From positions 78,233 through 142,232 of the forward strand of contig JAJKFH010001839.1 in NCBI GenBank assembly GCA_023333565.1: DNA of 64,000 bases. The letters are read 5' to 3'. The translations under genes were made by a program, and so were the position numbers. Of the stretch, positions 50,762 through 64,000 are shown one piece after another. The stretch comes from Puffinus mauretanicus (Eukaryota; Chordata; Aves; Procellariiformes; Procellariidae). The first letter of the stretch is position 1. The number at the start of each line of letters is the position of its first letter. The notes below the pieces were generated by a model. The model was not told where the DNA came from. It saw only the letters and a list, made by a program, of their open reading frames with translations, and ran no database searches.

Positions 50762-53700
50762 CTAATTGTGGAAATCCAGAGTTATTTTTCTGTTTAGCCA
50801 ATAAAGCAGAACTTTTCATGACTTTTTGTTCTATGTTATCGCCACTTTTTGCCTCTTCAGCAAATGAGAGAAAAACCAATCTGTAAAATCTCCCATTGGT
50901 CACTGTCCCTTTTCCACTTCACAGACTTGCTACTAAGACAGGAAAAGTTGCCACTTTTTTGCACAAGTTTGTTTATCTTTCTCTCTCTCTTTGTGCTGTC
51001 CATTTAATTAAAGGTCAGGATCTATGACTATAATCTTCTTCTGGGATAATAGCTAAATCTAATAGGGTATCTTCTTTATAACACTGACCGTCTATCACTG
51101 CTGATTCCTCATGGTAGCTATTCTATGCACCTCATCATTTGCTGGATCTTTCAGTAGGCACTGTCTTTAAAATCCCATTTGTACCATTTGGGTCAGGTCA
51201 GGAAGAGTAATGGCTCTAATCTAGTTGGAGTGATATTATTAATCTTGAAGCAGGTGAGGAGCAAGATGCTTTCTCCTGCCAAAGATCTCAGGCTTCAGTT
51301 CTGCAGTGGGTAATCCCAGGTTTACTGCATATGGCAAAATGACTCAAAGATTAAGCTATCATTTTTTGTCATATTGAAACCTATATGCTATGTTAAATCA
51401 ATTTCAGAGAACTAAGATGGAGGACTAAAGTTTCCCTTTCCAGTTTCAGCCAGCTAGTTTTAAATTTTCTTAATACGTTTTTAGCAGATAATAAGCAAAA
51501 ATGAACAGGAGTAGTTGTGAATCACAGCAGTATTCCTCTATAATCATAACCGTATGCTCAGCTTTTTGCTTCTGGGCATAACAGGTGCATATTTGCTGAT
51601 GTTTAGAAATTTGAGAAATGCACTTCACAATTAACACCAGATTCAGCAATTTGAGGTTTAAATTTCAGGATCGACCTGTTGTTTATAAAAACCATTAACA
51701 TCAGCTGCAGTCACTGCAGTCACTCCTGAACATCCAACGAAGATTTTTTAGTATCTAGAAATAAGACTTCCAAAATGCTCTGTTTTGCATCTGTTTTGTG
51801 TACCCATTCAAATGGGTACTGATCTGGAGGTAAGCTTCACTGCTTTGTGAACAAGAAGGTTAGCAAAGGACAGGATGGAATATCAGGCTATTGTTTCCTC
51901 TTGGTTTAGGTCCCCATGCACATTCACCTGGAAAATGGATTGGCTAAGCCTGCAGTGCCTGGCCGAGGTGTTTCTATAAATTACACCTCCATATGAGAAA
52001 TATTGATAAAATAACACAGTGCAACACTATTCCTAGAAAGGCCTCAAAATAGCTTTCTGCAAAGGCAGATAGGTTTGTAGGCACTGAGCCATAGTTCTTC
52101 AAGCCTTTCACATTTCCAGGTGTCTTTTGTTCTTCTATTGCAGTTTCTTGTATAATGTAGTTCCTTGATTCTAGTCCACAGATAGCTGCATTAAGCTGGC
52201 ATAGACTGAGAGTCCTTAAAACCCCAAACTGGTTTCAAAGCACTAGTTGAAGGATGATGCACATGGTGGATGATCTTTAATACTGAAGACATGGACCCTA
52301 GCTCTTGCTTCAGTATACTGGGTTGCTCTCACAGTTATGTGAACTATTATAGACTATGCTGGGATATCCTTGGGTACAAACAGAAACTCAGCACAGGTGT
52401 AAATGAACATGCCAAATAAATGGAGTAGAGCTAATTGAAGAAAATTCAGCAGAATGTATCCATTATGTTAACCTGTCCACTACATTGAATCATGACATTT
52501 GGAGAAATAAGATGGAGATGGGGAATTGGTGGTTTCCCTTTCTAGTTTGAATTGGCCCATCTTAAAATGCTACTAATATATTTCCAACAGATGATAAAAA
52601 AAGTAAACAATAGTAGTTGTGCATGAAACATCTGTGGTCCTATCTAAAACAAATGAATCCTAAAAGAGCTCCACTGGAATTTAAAAAAAAAATAAAATTA
52701 AAAACTCTCTATACTATAAAAATAGATTACTTTTTTTTCTTTTTTTTTTTTTTGCATTAAACATTTCCATTTTTCACTTTTAAAATTTGAAGTTTTGGTG
52801 ATTTTTGTCACACTCAACCTTGTTTGGATTCTCACCTGTATTACTCCAAAAGTTTAAAATGACACAAAATATTTATTTTTGTCAAAAAATACTTTGTATA
52901 GCAATGCTTTGTATAAATTGATATTTTTCAAGATAAAAAAGCAATTGAACCTAAGAACCACCATTTTCCTTTTCAGCTCTAAGGTGGAATGAAATCAGAT
53001 TTGAAAAATACTTGCCAAAATAGAAACCTTTTGACTTAGCAGTACCAATAACTTAAACATAAAATGTTTTCTATCTAAGTATTAATGCAATAAAAATAAC
53101 ATGCATTAAAGCTGGTCAGCAAAGAGATGGTAAACTTCTAACAACCCTTATTCCTAGCTCACCTTGGCATTGCTATGAAGAAAAAGCTATTACCAAAAAT
53201 AAGAATCAAGTTCAATGGCATTTCATGAGCTTAAAAAATATTTTCAGACTCTTCCTCCATGCCAACATATTGACTACTTTGATTTCACTTTCCAGGGAGG
53301 CTGCCACTTGTGGCATTTTCAATGTAACATCAAAAGGACAAGACTAAATGTGTTGCACAAAGCTCACAGAAAGAGAGTGCATAGCTGGAGCACAAAGATG
53401 CATATTGCATCAGACCACTGAGGTGCACTCCATACTCACTGTTGTTTCCATCAATGGAATTTACCTTTTCCTCTTTGTGGGTGTAAAAGAGGCTCCTTCT
53501 TGCTCCCTACATGGATCTTCAGAAACCAGGGACCATCTTCAGATGGTCAAAGTTCTCCCTAAATCTCTCTGCCCAATGACTTTTATTATTTGACTCCCAA
53601 TCAACATCCTTCAAAAACTTTCAAGAATTCCGAGCCCTTTACTGATGGAGAGTCAAGGGCATGGAAGGAATTTAGGTATCCCAGAGGAGTTTGGGAAAAA

Positions 53701-56700
53701 TTCTCTATTCTGTACAGAGCTGCATTCTTTCTTTAGTCTGCACCTGCATAAGGGAAGGACCCACCTCATATTTCACTTCACTAATGTTCATTCCCATAGG
53801 AAAAATCAAGTCTAGGGTGAGACCTGACCTACTTGAAATATAAGGAGGTGTATATCTAGGTCTGCAGTTTCTTACTCAGTTGCAGGATCCCCAGTGCTCT
53901 TTGTCCATTTGTATGATTAAAAAACAATTAGTAGTTTTAATAACAGCACACTTTTTAGTAATGTTTCTTCCCTTTCGGTTTAACCACATAAATAGAGCTA
54001 TGCACTGGGTACTAACTGATCAGAAACTCAATTTTATGTTTTGAAATCGGGTCAGATGTGGGCTAAGCTGTGTAACACACCTGGCTTCTCTCTCTAGGCC
54101 CAGTTCAATTTGAAGGAGTTAGATTTCCTTTTGAGAAAAGAAGTAATTTCTAGTATTTCCCATTGTAATGTGGAACTAGTAAAGCACAGAAAATAAGAAC
54201 AAGCTGGTTTCTATTCTGGCCACTGCTGCCTTGTCAGAATTATTTTGAAAGACCCAAGATAGAATCTTTACTAATGATAAAGAAAAATGGTTGCAAGTGA
54301 GGAAAAATTCCTCTCTCTATAATTACACTGCCATTGAGGAAAAAAAAAAGAAAGCTATTCTGTACAACACATTCGTATAGAATGCATTTACTGTAGTTAA
54401 ATCCATAGGAAAAATAACTCCATTATTATTATTCTTTTAACTAGTAATATTTCTTTCAGTGTAAAGCCATGGTTTAAAAATTAAGCAAACATGTTTTCAG
54501 GGTTTTTCTTTTCCAGATTACACCATATGGTTACCACTTGTCTAATGTGAGATATGCAAAACACCCCATAGACTCCATTGAATCTTCTCCTTCTTTTTGA
54601 CATGACACGTTTGTAACAGAAATAGAATCAGCTTTCTACCCTATTATTATATCTCCATAGCCTGGATTTTTTTTACTAGGTACAAGTAGGCGCCTTTTTA
54701 CCAGGACTCACTGTTCTTTCTATGTCCTGTGTGATTTGTTCTGTTTTGACTGGTAAATTTATGTATAGTTTGGAAATTGTAAATTAGGTCTGCTCCAGGC
54801 TCCTGTTTTTTGGAGTAATGTAAGACTGAATCAAATTGTCTGCAGATCTTCTTCATCTTGCTTGATTATTTCAGTCTTCATTGTAAAGCCTCAGTGCTTA
54901 TCAGGCTCTTGAGTGAATCAAGCCTCTGCAATAATGGCCAAAAACATGTCAGCAAGCCATCAGGAAATTCAAACTGCTGCATGCAGAGGAGCTGCTAAAG
55001 TGAGAAGTGATATTATGTAGATCACTGAAATGTTATCATCTTCTTAGCATTTTGGAAAATGTGAGGAAAGTTCAAAGCCATACTGATGCAATTTTGTAAA
55101 AGGAATTGGGCTATTGTCTTCTCTCTGCATATATGCCTAATTTCTTCTGCAAAAACATGTGTATTCAGAGATTTCAATCCAACCAGAAAATAAACACCTG
55201 AACATGTAATTAGGAAAATGGTATTTTTATAATAAATGTTCTTAAAATATCAATTATATTGAGAAGATAAATGAACCTTTGTCTGATCTTGAGATAGAAA
55301 AGATTTGCCAACTGAGTAGGATTTCAAGAGGTTTCAAATCCATTTTCGGTCCCATGCTCAAATTATTAGAGTGATATGGTCTGTTTGGGAAAAATTATGA
55401 ATCTCCTTACAAGGAAGAAACATTTTCTTCACAGAGGAAAAGGCTGCTCTTAAAGGAAACACTCGACAGATATGCCAAGGTAGCAATGAGAAGCTCCAAA
55501 ATTAGCTGATCACACCTCCAGCATCAGTGAAATGATAGTCAAAAACTTGTCTGTGGGAGACCTTACTCAAGCAGTCAATAGAAGTAGGAAATATTTGTCA
55601 GAAGAGGAAAAAAAAAAAAAGACAAGCAAGCTTTAGCAACTGATGATTAAGGTTTTTTACATTTTAGGATAAATTTTTGTTTAGGTGTTTATTGAAGTGC
55701 TGTCATTTAATAACATAGATACACTTAGAAGGTAATGCAATTTTTCAGGCAATGTTTCACACCTAAAGCTATGGTTTAACCTTAGCCATTTCTTTTTATC
55801 AACTTAATATTATGACCATAGAAATCAAAAGCCAAAAGTGTAGATACCACACATGTGCTTTAAATGAATAGTAAATGAGTTCTGGTTTCTGTTTGACTAC
55901 AAACAGGGAGCTAATGCATTGTCAAGCAGTAGATCACACTCAGGATTTCCAAGTCTCTTCAGTATCAATCTATTGTTTGCTTGTTTTGCTTCATTTGTGA
56001 CCATTTACAGGTAATAGTTCAACTTCATATAACATGCAGCAATCACCTGTGTGCTCAAGGCCAACAAAATATGATTTTTATCAAGTGTAGAATTTTTTTT
56101 TTTTTCTCCTTTTAAATGAAAGTTAGAGGAAGAAAGGAGAAAGGGCTTCATTGTCCAAACTCCTGACTTCAGCTTCAAACAAGCAAGCTAGCATTTTAAA
56201 ATATGATGGAAAATAGAAGCTGAGCTCAGTAAAAATTGGGAGAGGGGAAGAAAAGAGCATAAAATTAAATCAATGTCTTCCTGAGACCTGAGAATATGGT
56301 TAAAAATAACGATATAATATGCATTTCCTGGGGGTATATGAAGTGCAATAGTTTTTGAGAGACATTGTGATGACTCACACTGAATTGGAAAACAACAGTT
56401 ACAGAGGAGTATGAGACCAAATCCCACGGGTCTTACACCCTTTTTACTCAGGCAAGTTGCCACTGGCACAAAGAAACCAGACTATAAGTGAACCATAAGA
56501 GTTAGGTTACAAAATCATTCTCTTCTTCCAATGCTATGTTGTTCCCAGCAGCATACTCTGAATTGTTCTGTCCTGGGGTGCCTAAGTGACACATGCAATG
56601 AAGCCGAAACCCCTGAGCAATCTCTATGTACTGCTTAAAAATCCCATTGGTTTAATGTATAAAATAAAAACTTGAAACCTTTTAATGTCCTGACTATTAG

Positions 56701-57479
56701 GCCGTTGATGCTGATATTCAGGCTCCATACTCTTTTCTTCCTTTCATCTCTTACAAGCCTTTTGCTGATCTTTGTATTTGTCTCGAGTGATCAGAATCAC
56801 AGGCAGTGCAGTGGTCTACCTGAATTTAACAACACATGGGCCTCATTACACTCCACCTCCAAGAAAGAAAAGTACATATCTTTCCTATAGGTCTTCCTAT
56901 TGTGTAGGGAAGCTAAATATATCTGATTCATTTCACTTTTCCTCAAAGACCATCCCCTTCAGTTTTGATGCTGAATGACATCCACTAGGAGAACGCTTTT
57001 CTGGAGAACCACACAAAATTATATCATTTAGATACGGCTGATAGCTTTGTGCAGGCTTGGTGAAGTCTTTTATAAAGGCATGGTGGTTGTACTGAGATGG
57101 TTAAAGTAGTAATGATTTCTTCCTTATGTATTCACTTTTAACTGAATGTCCATTGTCATCAACCAAAATTCTATTGTTATTACTCCTTGTCAAGTATTTC
57201 ATTACATAGCCTTTAGATCATTAGCTCCTGAGATTTTTTTTAATAATTATTCATTCTGATATTAGAGATCATGAAGTATTATAGTACATCTGTTGAACTG
57301 AACGCTTTTCAATCCCAGCAATACTGTCAAGGCTCTGATTTCGGCTACCGATGCTAAAGGCTAGCTCTCAGGTGTGCAGCTGCGTAACCCTGGGCTGTGT
57401 GGAAACAGCTGTCTTGTTGGGCTAAGAGGAAGGACCACCTTCCTCCTCTCTCCCAGCTCCTTTTTGCTCAGATGCTTCA
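50762..57479. other. AT-rich stretch without recognised genes
   Basis: Contains A/T runs at about 52681-52755, 54341-54350 and 56092-56106, and a tandem CTGCAGTCA pair near 51705-51723. A weak resemblance to an old CR1 3' end at about 53400-53450 was not strong enough to call. No gene is supported. Confidence 0.65.
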
Positions 57480-57800
57480 TTTAAATGCAGGCCCTTGAAC
57501 TTGATCATTGCCTGAGTAACATTGCAGCTGTGTCTGTTCCTATCATTGTGTCCTTCTGATCCTGGTCTCTCAACTTGACCTGGGATCCTGCCCCATCACT
57601 ATGGTCCTGCCTGATGGTCTGGGCTGTGGGAGGCCCCGGGTACTGCCACCGGACCTGCTCTGCTTTTCTTGCTGGGGTGTTGTGGGACTGCATTCCATGG
57701 GGGTGAGAGCACTGCCCTGCCAGCCATGCTGCAACCCCTGGCTCCCCATCCCAGCTCCCTGAACTCTGCAGTGCAGCCCACCCCGCTGCTCCCCAGGCAT
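57480..57800. repeat. GC-rich block, possible unclassified interspersed repeat
   Basis: About 320 bases are markedly GC-richer than the surrounding sequence ('GGGAGGCCCCGGGTACTGCC' and neighbours). The style resembles dispersed avian LTR-like repeats I have seen, but I cannot name the family or define termini. Frames on the - strand (57505-57800) overlap each other and show no domain. A small CpG-poor GC-rich gene exon is a less likely alternative. Confidence 0.35.
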
Positions 57801-58992
57801 GCTTGGATTTGGGTGGCTGATATTTAGTGGCTGGCTAAGCAGAGAGGTGTTTGAGGTAGCAGAAGAAAATTTCTAAAATCCATCTCAATTTAAGTATTTA
57901 AGTATGTATCTTCAGCTGCAACACTGCCCATGGTCAGTGCTTGTAACGCTGAAGGGGAAAAGACTGCAGTATGGGAGACTTCTGCATTTTCCAGGCTGGG
58001 TCTCTTCCAGAAGTTGAGTCCTGAGTAGCCTCAACATTGTTTTAGCATGCAACAGCTGAAAATTATTAGGTGGGATATTACATGAATCTGACATTTCTAG
58101 GAAGATTTCCAGAGTGCTATCTGAAGGCGGAGAGAAAACTGGCTCAGGACACTTTTATTTCACTGAGCCATGTGTTTTTACCCTTTTAAAGAAAAATTAG
58201 GTAAACAGATTGAACAAACAAGTTCAAGTCTCATTTCCAATAATCCATTAGGCACAGAGGATCTTAAGTTTAACTGAAAGTCAAAGGAATTTTTTTAGAT
58301 TTTCACATTTCTCTTTTTCTTCTTTTTTTTTTTTTTTTTGTAACCTATATTTATATATTAAACTAGCTAAAGTTAATTACATGTTAGGGAAAAAAGTCTA
58401 ATATCTTGCATATCTGATTTATGCAGGTTAAAATCAAACCAAACAATCCTTCTTTTACTGTTACATTAAACCAGGTAATTGAACATGATTTGTAGTTTGC
58501 ATCTATCTTTATAAAAGAGAGTTTATGAATGAGTTGGACAACTTGACTATAATTATAACATTTTTATGCCCCTTACCTCAGCTGCATTAAGAAAAGGGTT
58601 ACTTTCTTATGAAAATCTACATCTAAAATCTATGCATTGTTCTAACATTTTCTGGAATTTACAGCATTCATTCAGAATACTGTGGCTTTCACAATGTGCC
58701 AAAAAATTTAATCAGGGGAAAATTCAAACTTCACTATAGGAATGTATTAACCCTGTTGGAGTTTGGTCTATAAGAGCAGCATCCATAGTGCAATGTACTG
58801 ATAGGGTGATACAGCTTATTGGTTTGTCAGATGATTTGAAACAGCATGGTAAAGTTAATTAAAAAAATTAACTATTCAGCTTTTGGTCAGAATATCTTGA
58901 AAGTAAATCTGCCATTTAAATTTGCCTGACAGAAAATCTAAATCCCTGGGCAAAACTGTATCAGATTAAAAAAACTTGTATATATCTACATA
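57801..58992. other. AT-rich stretch without recognised genes
   Basis: A long T run lies at about 58323-58339. Nothing else is recognised. Confidence 0.65.
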
Positions 58993-59041
58993 TATGTATT
59001 ATACTGGTTTATGTGTGTATGTATTATATTGGTTTATGTAT
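58993..59041. repeat. Two-copy tandem repeat, 25-bp unit
   Basis: A unit starting TATGTATTATACTGGTTTATG (first 20 bases of interest within 58993-59017) is repeated from 59018 with a C-to-T change and small end differences. It lies in a TA-rich background. Confidence 0.75.
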
Positions 59042-62000
59042 GGTAATGTATTTGCTTATATATAATGGAAACTACATTTTCTGAAGAAAAAATTTTTCTG
59101 AGTATAATTTCCTTGCCAACTGTCAAATCCCTTGGCTTTCCATATTCAATATAAAAAGCATATATAGTATATTTTTAAAGAATAGCAGTTGTAGCAAGAG
59201 TTTGCACTAAATTACATAAAGAGTGACCAGAACTAAAGGTTTACTCAGTTTAATTTCTTCATAAAGAGAAGTCATTTACATTAATGTTTCTAAAACTCAG
59301 TGCCTGTACGTGCTTAGCCCATGGTCCTCTGAGAAAAGAATTTAGTGAAATGAATACACAATAGGTTTAAATTATACTAGGATCCACACCTTGCTTGCAA
59401 GTGTTTTAGGTGTCTACAGGCTGAAGACTGAAAAACAAAATCCTAGAGTCATCGTGCAAAGGATGAAATACACAATCTGCAGTTGAAAGCTGACTGTGAA
59501 AAGGGGGCAAAAATCCACTGTGTTTGAAAATATTCCGAAGCACATCCAAAGAGAATACAGGCTAGTTAGAATTCCACTATAAGATTGAGCAGAATTATTC
59601 TTCTACACTAAATTTAAGCAAGGCTGAACAGTCCTACTTAGAGTTTATATCAATAAATTATACCATGAATTATTTTACCGTGTAATGAGTTTCATGTATT
59701 TGAAATAAGTGAAGAAATTTAATGTGGATATAAGAAAGGTTAATGCCATTTAAAGAAATTGAAAGATACAGGTAATGTGATCTAAATGAGGTATTCAACT
59801 GAAAACTAAAATACATCAAGTAGTGGATATCTCATAATCCAAGTATGTGTTTGGTAACAGCATAAGTATTTTAGTAACTTTCTTTATATAATTAGTGACA
59901 AATTAACTGCAGTATGCAAGATCAACAACAAATGAATATTTCATAACTGATTACAAGTATAAAAAGAATTTACTCATGGAAGGTTGTTGTGACAGTGTTT
60001 TTAAGGAATACTTGACATTATTAATACTGTAATTATTTATCTATTTCGCATTGGAGTTGTATCTGGCATTTGACAGCGATATAAAAATAGGTGATCTCTG
60101 ACTTGAAGATCTTATATGAAATGACAATAGGTCAAAGCAGAGAAAGGATGAGAACAGATAAGTTGATAAAGCACTTTGGAAGTCTAAGATGACTGTCTCT
60201 AGTTGGTATCCTAAAAATAACCATTAATCCTGAGAATAAAAGAGGGAAATGCTTTTCTCCACCTGCACTGGGCTTTACCTCTTATTTTTGAGAGGGGAAC
60301 TGGAGGATTCTTTTGTTCTCATTATCATTTCATTCAGTGTTGTAAATTATTTATTTAGTGATTTATATTATGCTACTAGTTGTCGGACGCATAAAATCAT
60401 CCTTAGACACCCCACCCACCCACCCCAGTTTTATCATCCCTCTTTTTTGAGCTCTAGCCATGTTTCTGACCGTCAGACAACTAAAAACAGTTTTAAAGAA
60501 AAACTGAGATTTTCAGGGAAACTTGGTATTCTGACAGCTGGCATTTTAAGGAAAATACCAAATATCAGGAAACTTATGATAAAAATCAGGAGAGTTGACA
60601 ATGCTGCCATCTAGCCTTTTAAACATAATCAACAGGAGCAATCTGACACAAAACAGTGAGTCTCTGAATGTCTCCATTAGCTCCCTAATTATCAGGCATC
60701 TAAGAGGAATTTTTTCTGTGAAGTCATGGCAGCCTGACCATGGACAATGAGTCCTCTGATATCGTTCTCAAGAGCAAGACTGTATATATGTTGAACTAGT
60801 GACATCATACATTCAACTGTTTAGTGGCTGCATACATGGGACATTGCTGTGAAACCCCTTGTTATAAAAACTAAAAAGCCAGCAAGCTTCTGTGTGCTGT
60901 CCTTTAAGAAAGGATTATGATCCCTGCAGTACATCATATGCCCTCCCCACTGGCTTCCTCTGTTTGTAAGTTGGGCTGCTGTTATGAAAAGCTAAAATTA
61001 AAAGACTTAAAAGATAAAGAAAACATTTTTTCCTACGTTATTAGTATTTCTTTGGTTTAAGCCACAAGTTTGGGATCTTTTTTATTACCTAAGAAGATCA
61101 AAGAGCAATCATCTTTTAATGTATATAGGTAGGGTTGGTTGTGGGTTTTGTTTTAAATGCTGTATTTTTAGACGTGTTTTATGTGCACACGCAAACCTTT
61201 GTATGACATATATCATTCTTATATGTATTAATACATGTAAACTATTGTTACTTACGTTGCAAATGCTAATTTCTTTTTTCTGTTCTTGTTTTAAAACTAG
61301 CGTTTGTCATTGTTTTGTTCTAGCCTGTTTCACAATAATTGATTTTGTGTTCACTTGTTAATTGTGTTAATTCATTTGTTTAGTTGTACTTTATTGAAAT
61401 TCATGGATTTGCGGATGTCCTGAGGAGGGTGTGTTTTCACTGGTAGTCACTAATTGCACAGTGTTAAGCATTCATAAGCTTGCAACGTCTTCATAAAGCA
61501 ATCAACACATTTTATTAACTTCCCGAGTCTCTGCTCTGCTCCTTGAATCATAGCATTTGTGATCCTGCTCTTAGCTGAACACAGGTGCCATATTTGTATA
61601 ATAAGAAACTCTTTGAAATAAACAACGTATTTTATTTTTAAAAGAGTAGTTTCTTGGAGACAAATTGCTGTAATTATTATTACTTATTTCTACAACAGAA
61701 GCATTGGGAACATCAAAATCAGAGATACATTGTGTTATGTGCAGAAAAAGAGAATAAGAGACACTCAAAGCACCAAAGAGCCTGCAGAGTAAGGGTTAGA
61801 TGGTTCCAACCGTATTAGTCACATGAGAAGCTTAGAAAGCAAGAAAGCAGAAGTGCCACATACATCAACATAGCTTTGCAAAGGCAATACATACCTTCTG
61901 CTTAGGAACTCCCCTTCCTGGATGCTTCTTTCTGATGCGAGCAGAAGAAACAAAGGAAGAGAAAGATCAAACAGAGATGCTGGATGTCTCATCTGGTGAC

Positions 62001-64000
62001 CACCAAACGTGGGCAGAAACGGTTAGCACCATCTGGGGAGACAAATTAAATGTCAGTCCTTTAGGAAAGTGGGTGAGTAAGAGTTGTGACACGTCCTATT
62101 ACCCCACAGATCCTATTGCCCAGTCCAGCAGGCCAGACCTTGCTGAGGGTCTCAGCAGAGGCTGGACAACAGCCTCGTCCTCTCACAGCCTGAAAAACAG
62201 GAGCAAAATGAAACCTGGCCTGATACTGAGGCCTCAAAGCTTTTGAAGTTTCAGATTCCTTAGCCTTGGTTTCCCCTCTTTTCAGTTCTTCTAGTTTTCA
62301 TCCTTACATCTTTGATCTTTTCCTCACAAAACCACTGTAGCTGTCTTTTATCCTTTTGTAATCCACTTAACAAGAGAAAATTTAGGTTACATTGTCTTAA
62401 TAATGTTGCCTGTAACATTCCCAAATCCTTGCCCTCTGCCAGTGGATTTTTACATTGTTCCCCATTGCTCTCTTTGTCTAAACAAAATCAGACTGAGCTA
62501 TATGGCTGTATACTCCCAGCTTCTCTCTCCAGCTTTCTTGGTGATAAATTCACAAATAACGACCGTATACTTAGTTATTGCCCACCTAGAATTATCACAG
62601 GTGTATATACACAGTAGAATAAACATGTTTGTTTATGCATATGAGAGAGTACAGCCCAGGACACCTGGCTCAAGCTCTCAGTTTAGCACAACCAACCTTT
62701 CCCTAGAACAATTAGTTGCTGTCTGTATGTTGATGCTCACTCTACCTCAGGTCTGGTAGACCTGGGGGAAAGGAGGTGAAATGGGCTGCCTGGAGCTCAG
62801 ACCTATCCCTACTCACACTACAGCTTCAGCTGTATGTGTCATGGCAGCCACGAGCTATTGGGGCCTGAGTGACAAAAGCAGGATAAAATTCTGTTGCTGT
62901 CTGAATCCAGATAATTTAGACTCATATGTATTTTTTACCATATCAATGAGTTTATGTAGATGTGTCTCATACACCTGTCCAGACAACTGAACAGGAAGAC
63001 AGGCAAACAATCATATTCAAAATCAACCGTAGAGAATAACCCAGATTCACTTAATACATAGACTGCGTATGAAACCTAACTCTCTGGATAATTTCCCAGC
63101 AAGAGGTGTTTGGTTGGGGTTTTTTGTTTGTTTGTTTTGTTATTGCTGTGATTTTTTTTTTTTTTTTTGCAAGACTATTTTTGCCTGTTTCAATAATCCC
63201 ATGCTTTCTATAGGGAAGTAGATGTGGATATTTTATACCTGTCACCTTTGTAGACAGACAAATCACATTCTCCTCTTGGTGTGTTCTCCAGTCCTTTCTT
63301 TGCCCTTCAGTCTCCCACCATTCCTTTGTCTGATAAACCCTATATCTCTTCTCATTTAAATCCCATCTCAAAATACCTTCTGTGAAGAAAATGTCATTGC
63401 TTGTCCACCACTGGAAGGAAAGAGTTGGTCAGACCAAATGTATCACTGAGAGAAAAGATGATATTTTTCCCACTTCTTTTAGAAAAGGATTTCTGAGGAA
63501 AAAAAAAAAAAAGAATTTTTTGTTATTGTTTAGAAACATCACCATAGTCTGTTCATCCAGTCTTTATGTTTGGATTAAATAATACACTACTGGCATGGAG
63601 ACTGTTGCTCTTTGCTTTACTCCATGTACTGACAAACCCAGTAGAAAAATCAAAGTAATTTATACCCTTCCATCCATGTTGTAAATTATAAACTCTGTGT
63701 TCAAACAACCATATATTTTTTTAGCTGTACTTCCAACATGAATAAGAAGCTGCATATCTCTGTTGGCACTGGGATAGGAAAACACAACACTTGGCTGTCC
63801 TTCCTGTGAATCATCCCAATTCATCTGAGCATGGCTGAGGCAACATGATGTTGACAAAACGATGCTCCTACAAAGGAGGCTTTTTTTTTTTTGCTTGGGA
63901 CAGTGATAGGAATCTGAATCCTATGGTCATTACATTCTTCATGGTAACATTTCTAAGACTGACACTTCATACAAGTGCTCACATCCATTTAAAATTCATT
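59042..64000. other. AT-rich stretch without recognised genes
   Basis: The + frame 60249-60614 (121 codons, ATG) and 61935-62246 (103 codons, ATG) are the longest but have no domain, conserved motif or splice context. CACCC-type repeats lie at about 60408-60426 and T/A runs at 63153-63170, 63499-63512 and 63881-63893. No mobile element is recognised. Confidence 0.6.

Noticed and set aside
50286..50903. Long open frames on both strands, Pro/Leu/Ser/Phe-rich on + and Lys/Glu/Arg-rich on -
   Set aside because: They are translations of the polypyrimidine simple repeat, open because the units lack stop codons.
53400..53450. Weak similarity to the 3' end of an old CR1 ('CATCAGACCACTGAGGTGCA')
   Set aside because: Under 40 bases with several mismatches and no second conserved segment.
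60249..60614. 121-codon + frame with ATG
   Set aside because: No domain, signal or neighbouring exon evidence; lengths like this are expected by chance in 64 kb.
61935..62246. 103-codon + frame with ATG and hydrophilic composition
   Set aside because: No recognisable family and no promoter or splice support.

Overview
The window looks like an AT-rich, gene-poor stretch of a bird nuclear genome. Support for a bird comes from several CR1 LINEs whose 3' ends carry the avian 8-bp tail (ATTCTRTG)n, and from two solo LTRs of a family I recognise from neoavian birds (TguLTR5-like, ERVL-type, 5-bp target duplications). The species cannot be named. I found no protein-coding exon, rRNA, tRNA or CRISPR that I could support. 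Nearly all open frames are short, many start at TTG or GTG, and the long ones belong to CR1 or to simple repeats.

Layout. 1-15.35 kb is unique AT-rich sequence with simple repeats, one MIR-like relic (7.33 kb) and a short segment bounded by good splice-site consensus (5.94-6.01 kb). 15.36-15.97 kb is an old CR1 on the + strand; 18.76-18.96 kb is an old CR1 on the - strand. 19-25.15 kb is mostly unique, with one possible old amniote repeat and a perfect inverted repeat.

25-49 kb is the mobile-element cluster. It holds a fairly young 5'-truncated CR1 on the - strand (25.16-26.78 kb), a solo LTR (30.76-31.36 kb), a MIR-like relic (31.8 kb), an old CR1 (39.35-39.59 kb) abutting a second CR1 that keeps pieces of ORF1 and of the ORF2 endonuclease but has lost the reverse transcriptase core (39.59-41.38 kb), a third CR1 on the + strand (46.04-47.97 kb), and a second solo LTR of the same subfamily and orientation (48.10-48.66 kb). 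A 300-bp polypyrimidine tract follows at 50.46-50.76 kb. 51-64 kb is again largely unique, with a GC-rich block near 57.5-57.8 kb that may be an unclassified repeat.

Nothing here works as a pathway. The CR1 copies are dead (truncated, frameshifted, stop-containing). The LTRs have lost their proviral interior but keep recognisable promoter and poly(A) motifs, so they are the most plausible functional DNA I can point to. I did not find an undescribed system. The more unusual observations are the CR1 in which the endonuclease is joined directly to the C-terminal part of ORF2, the ORF1 esterase relic with a changed catalytic residue, the CRE/TATA-bearing LTR, and the splice-site-bounded segment near 5.9 kb.
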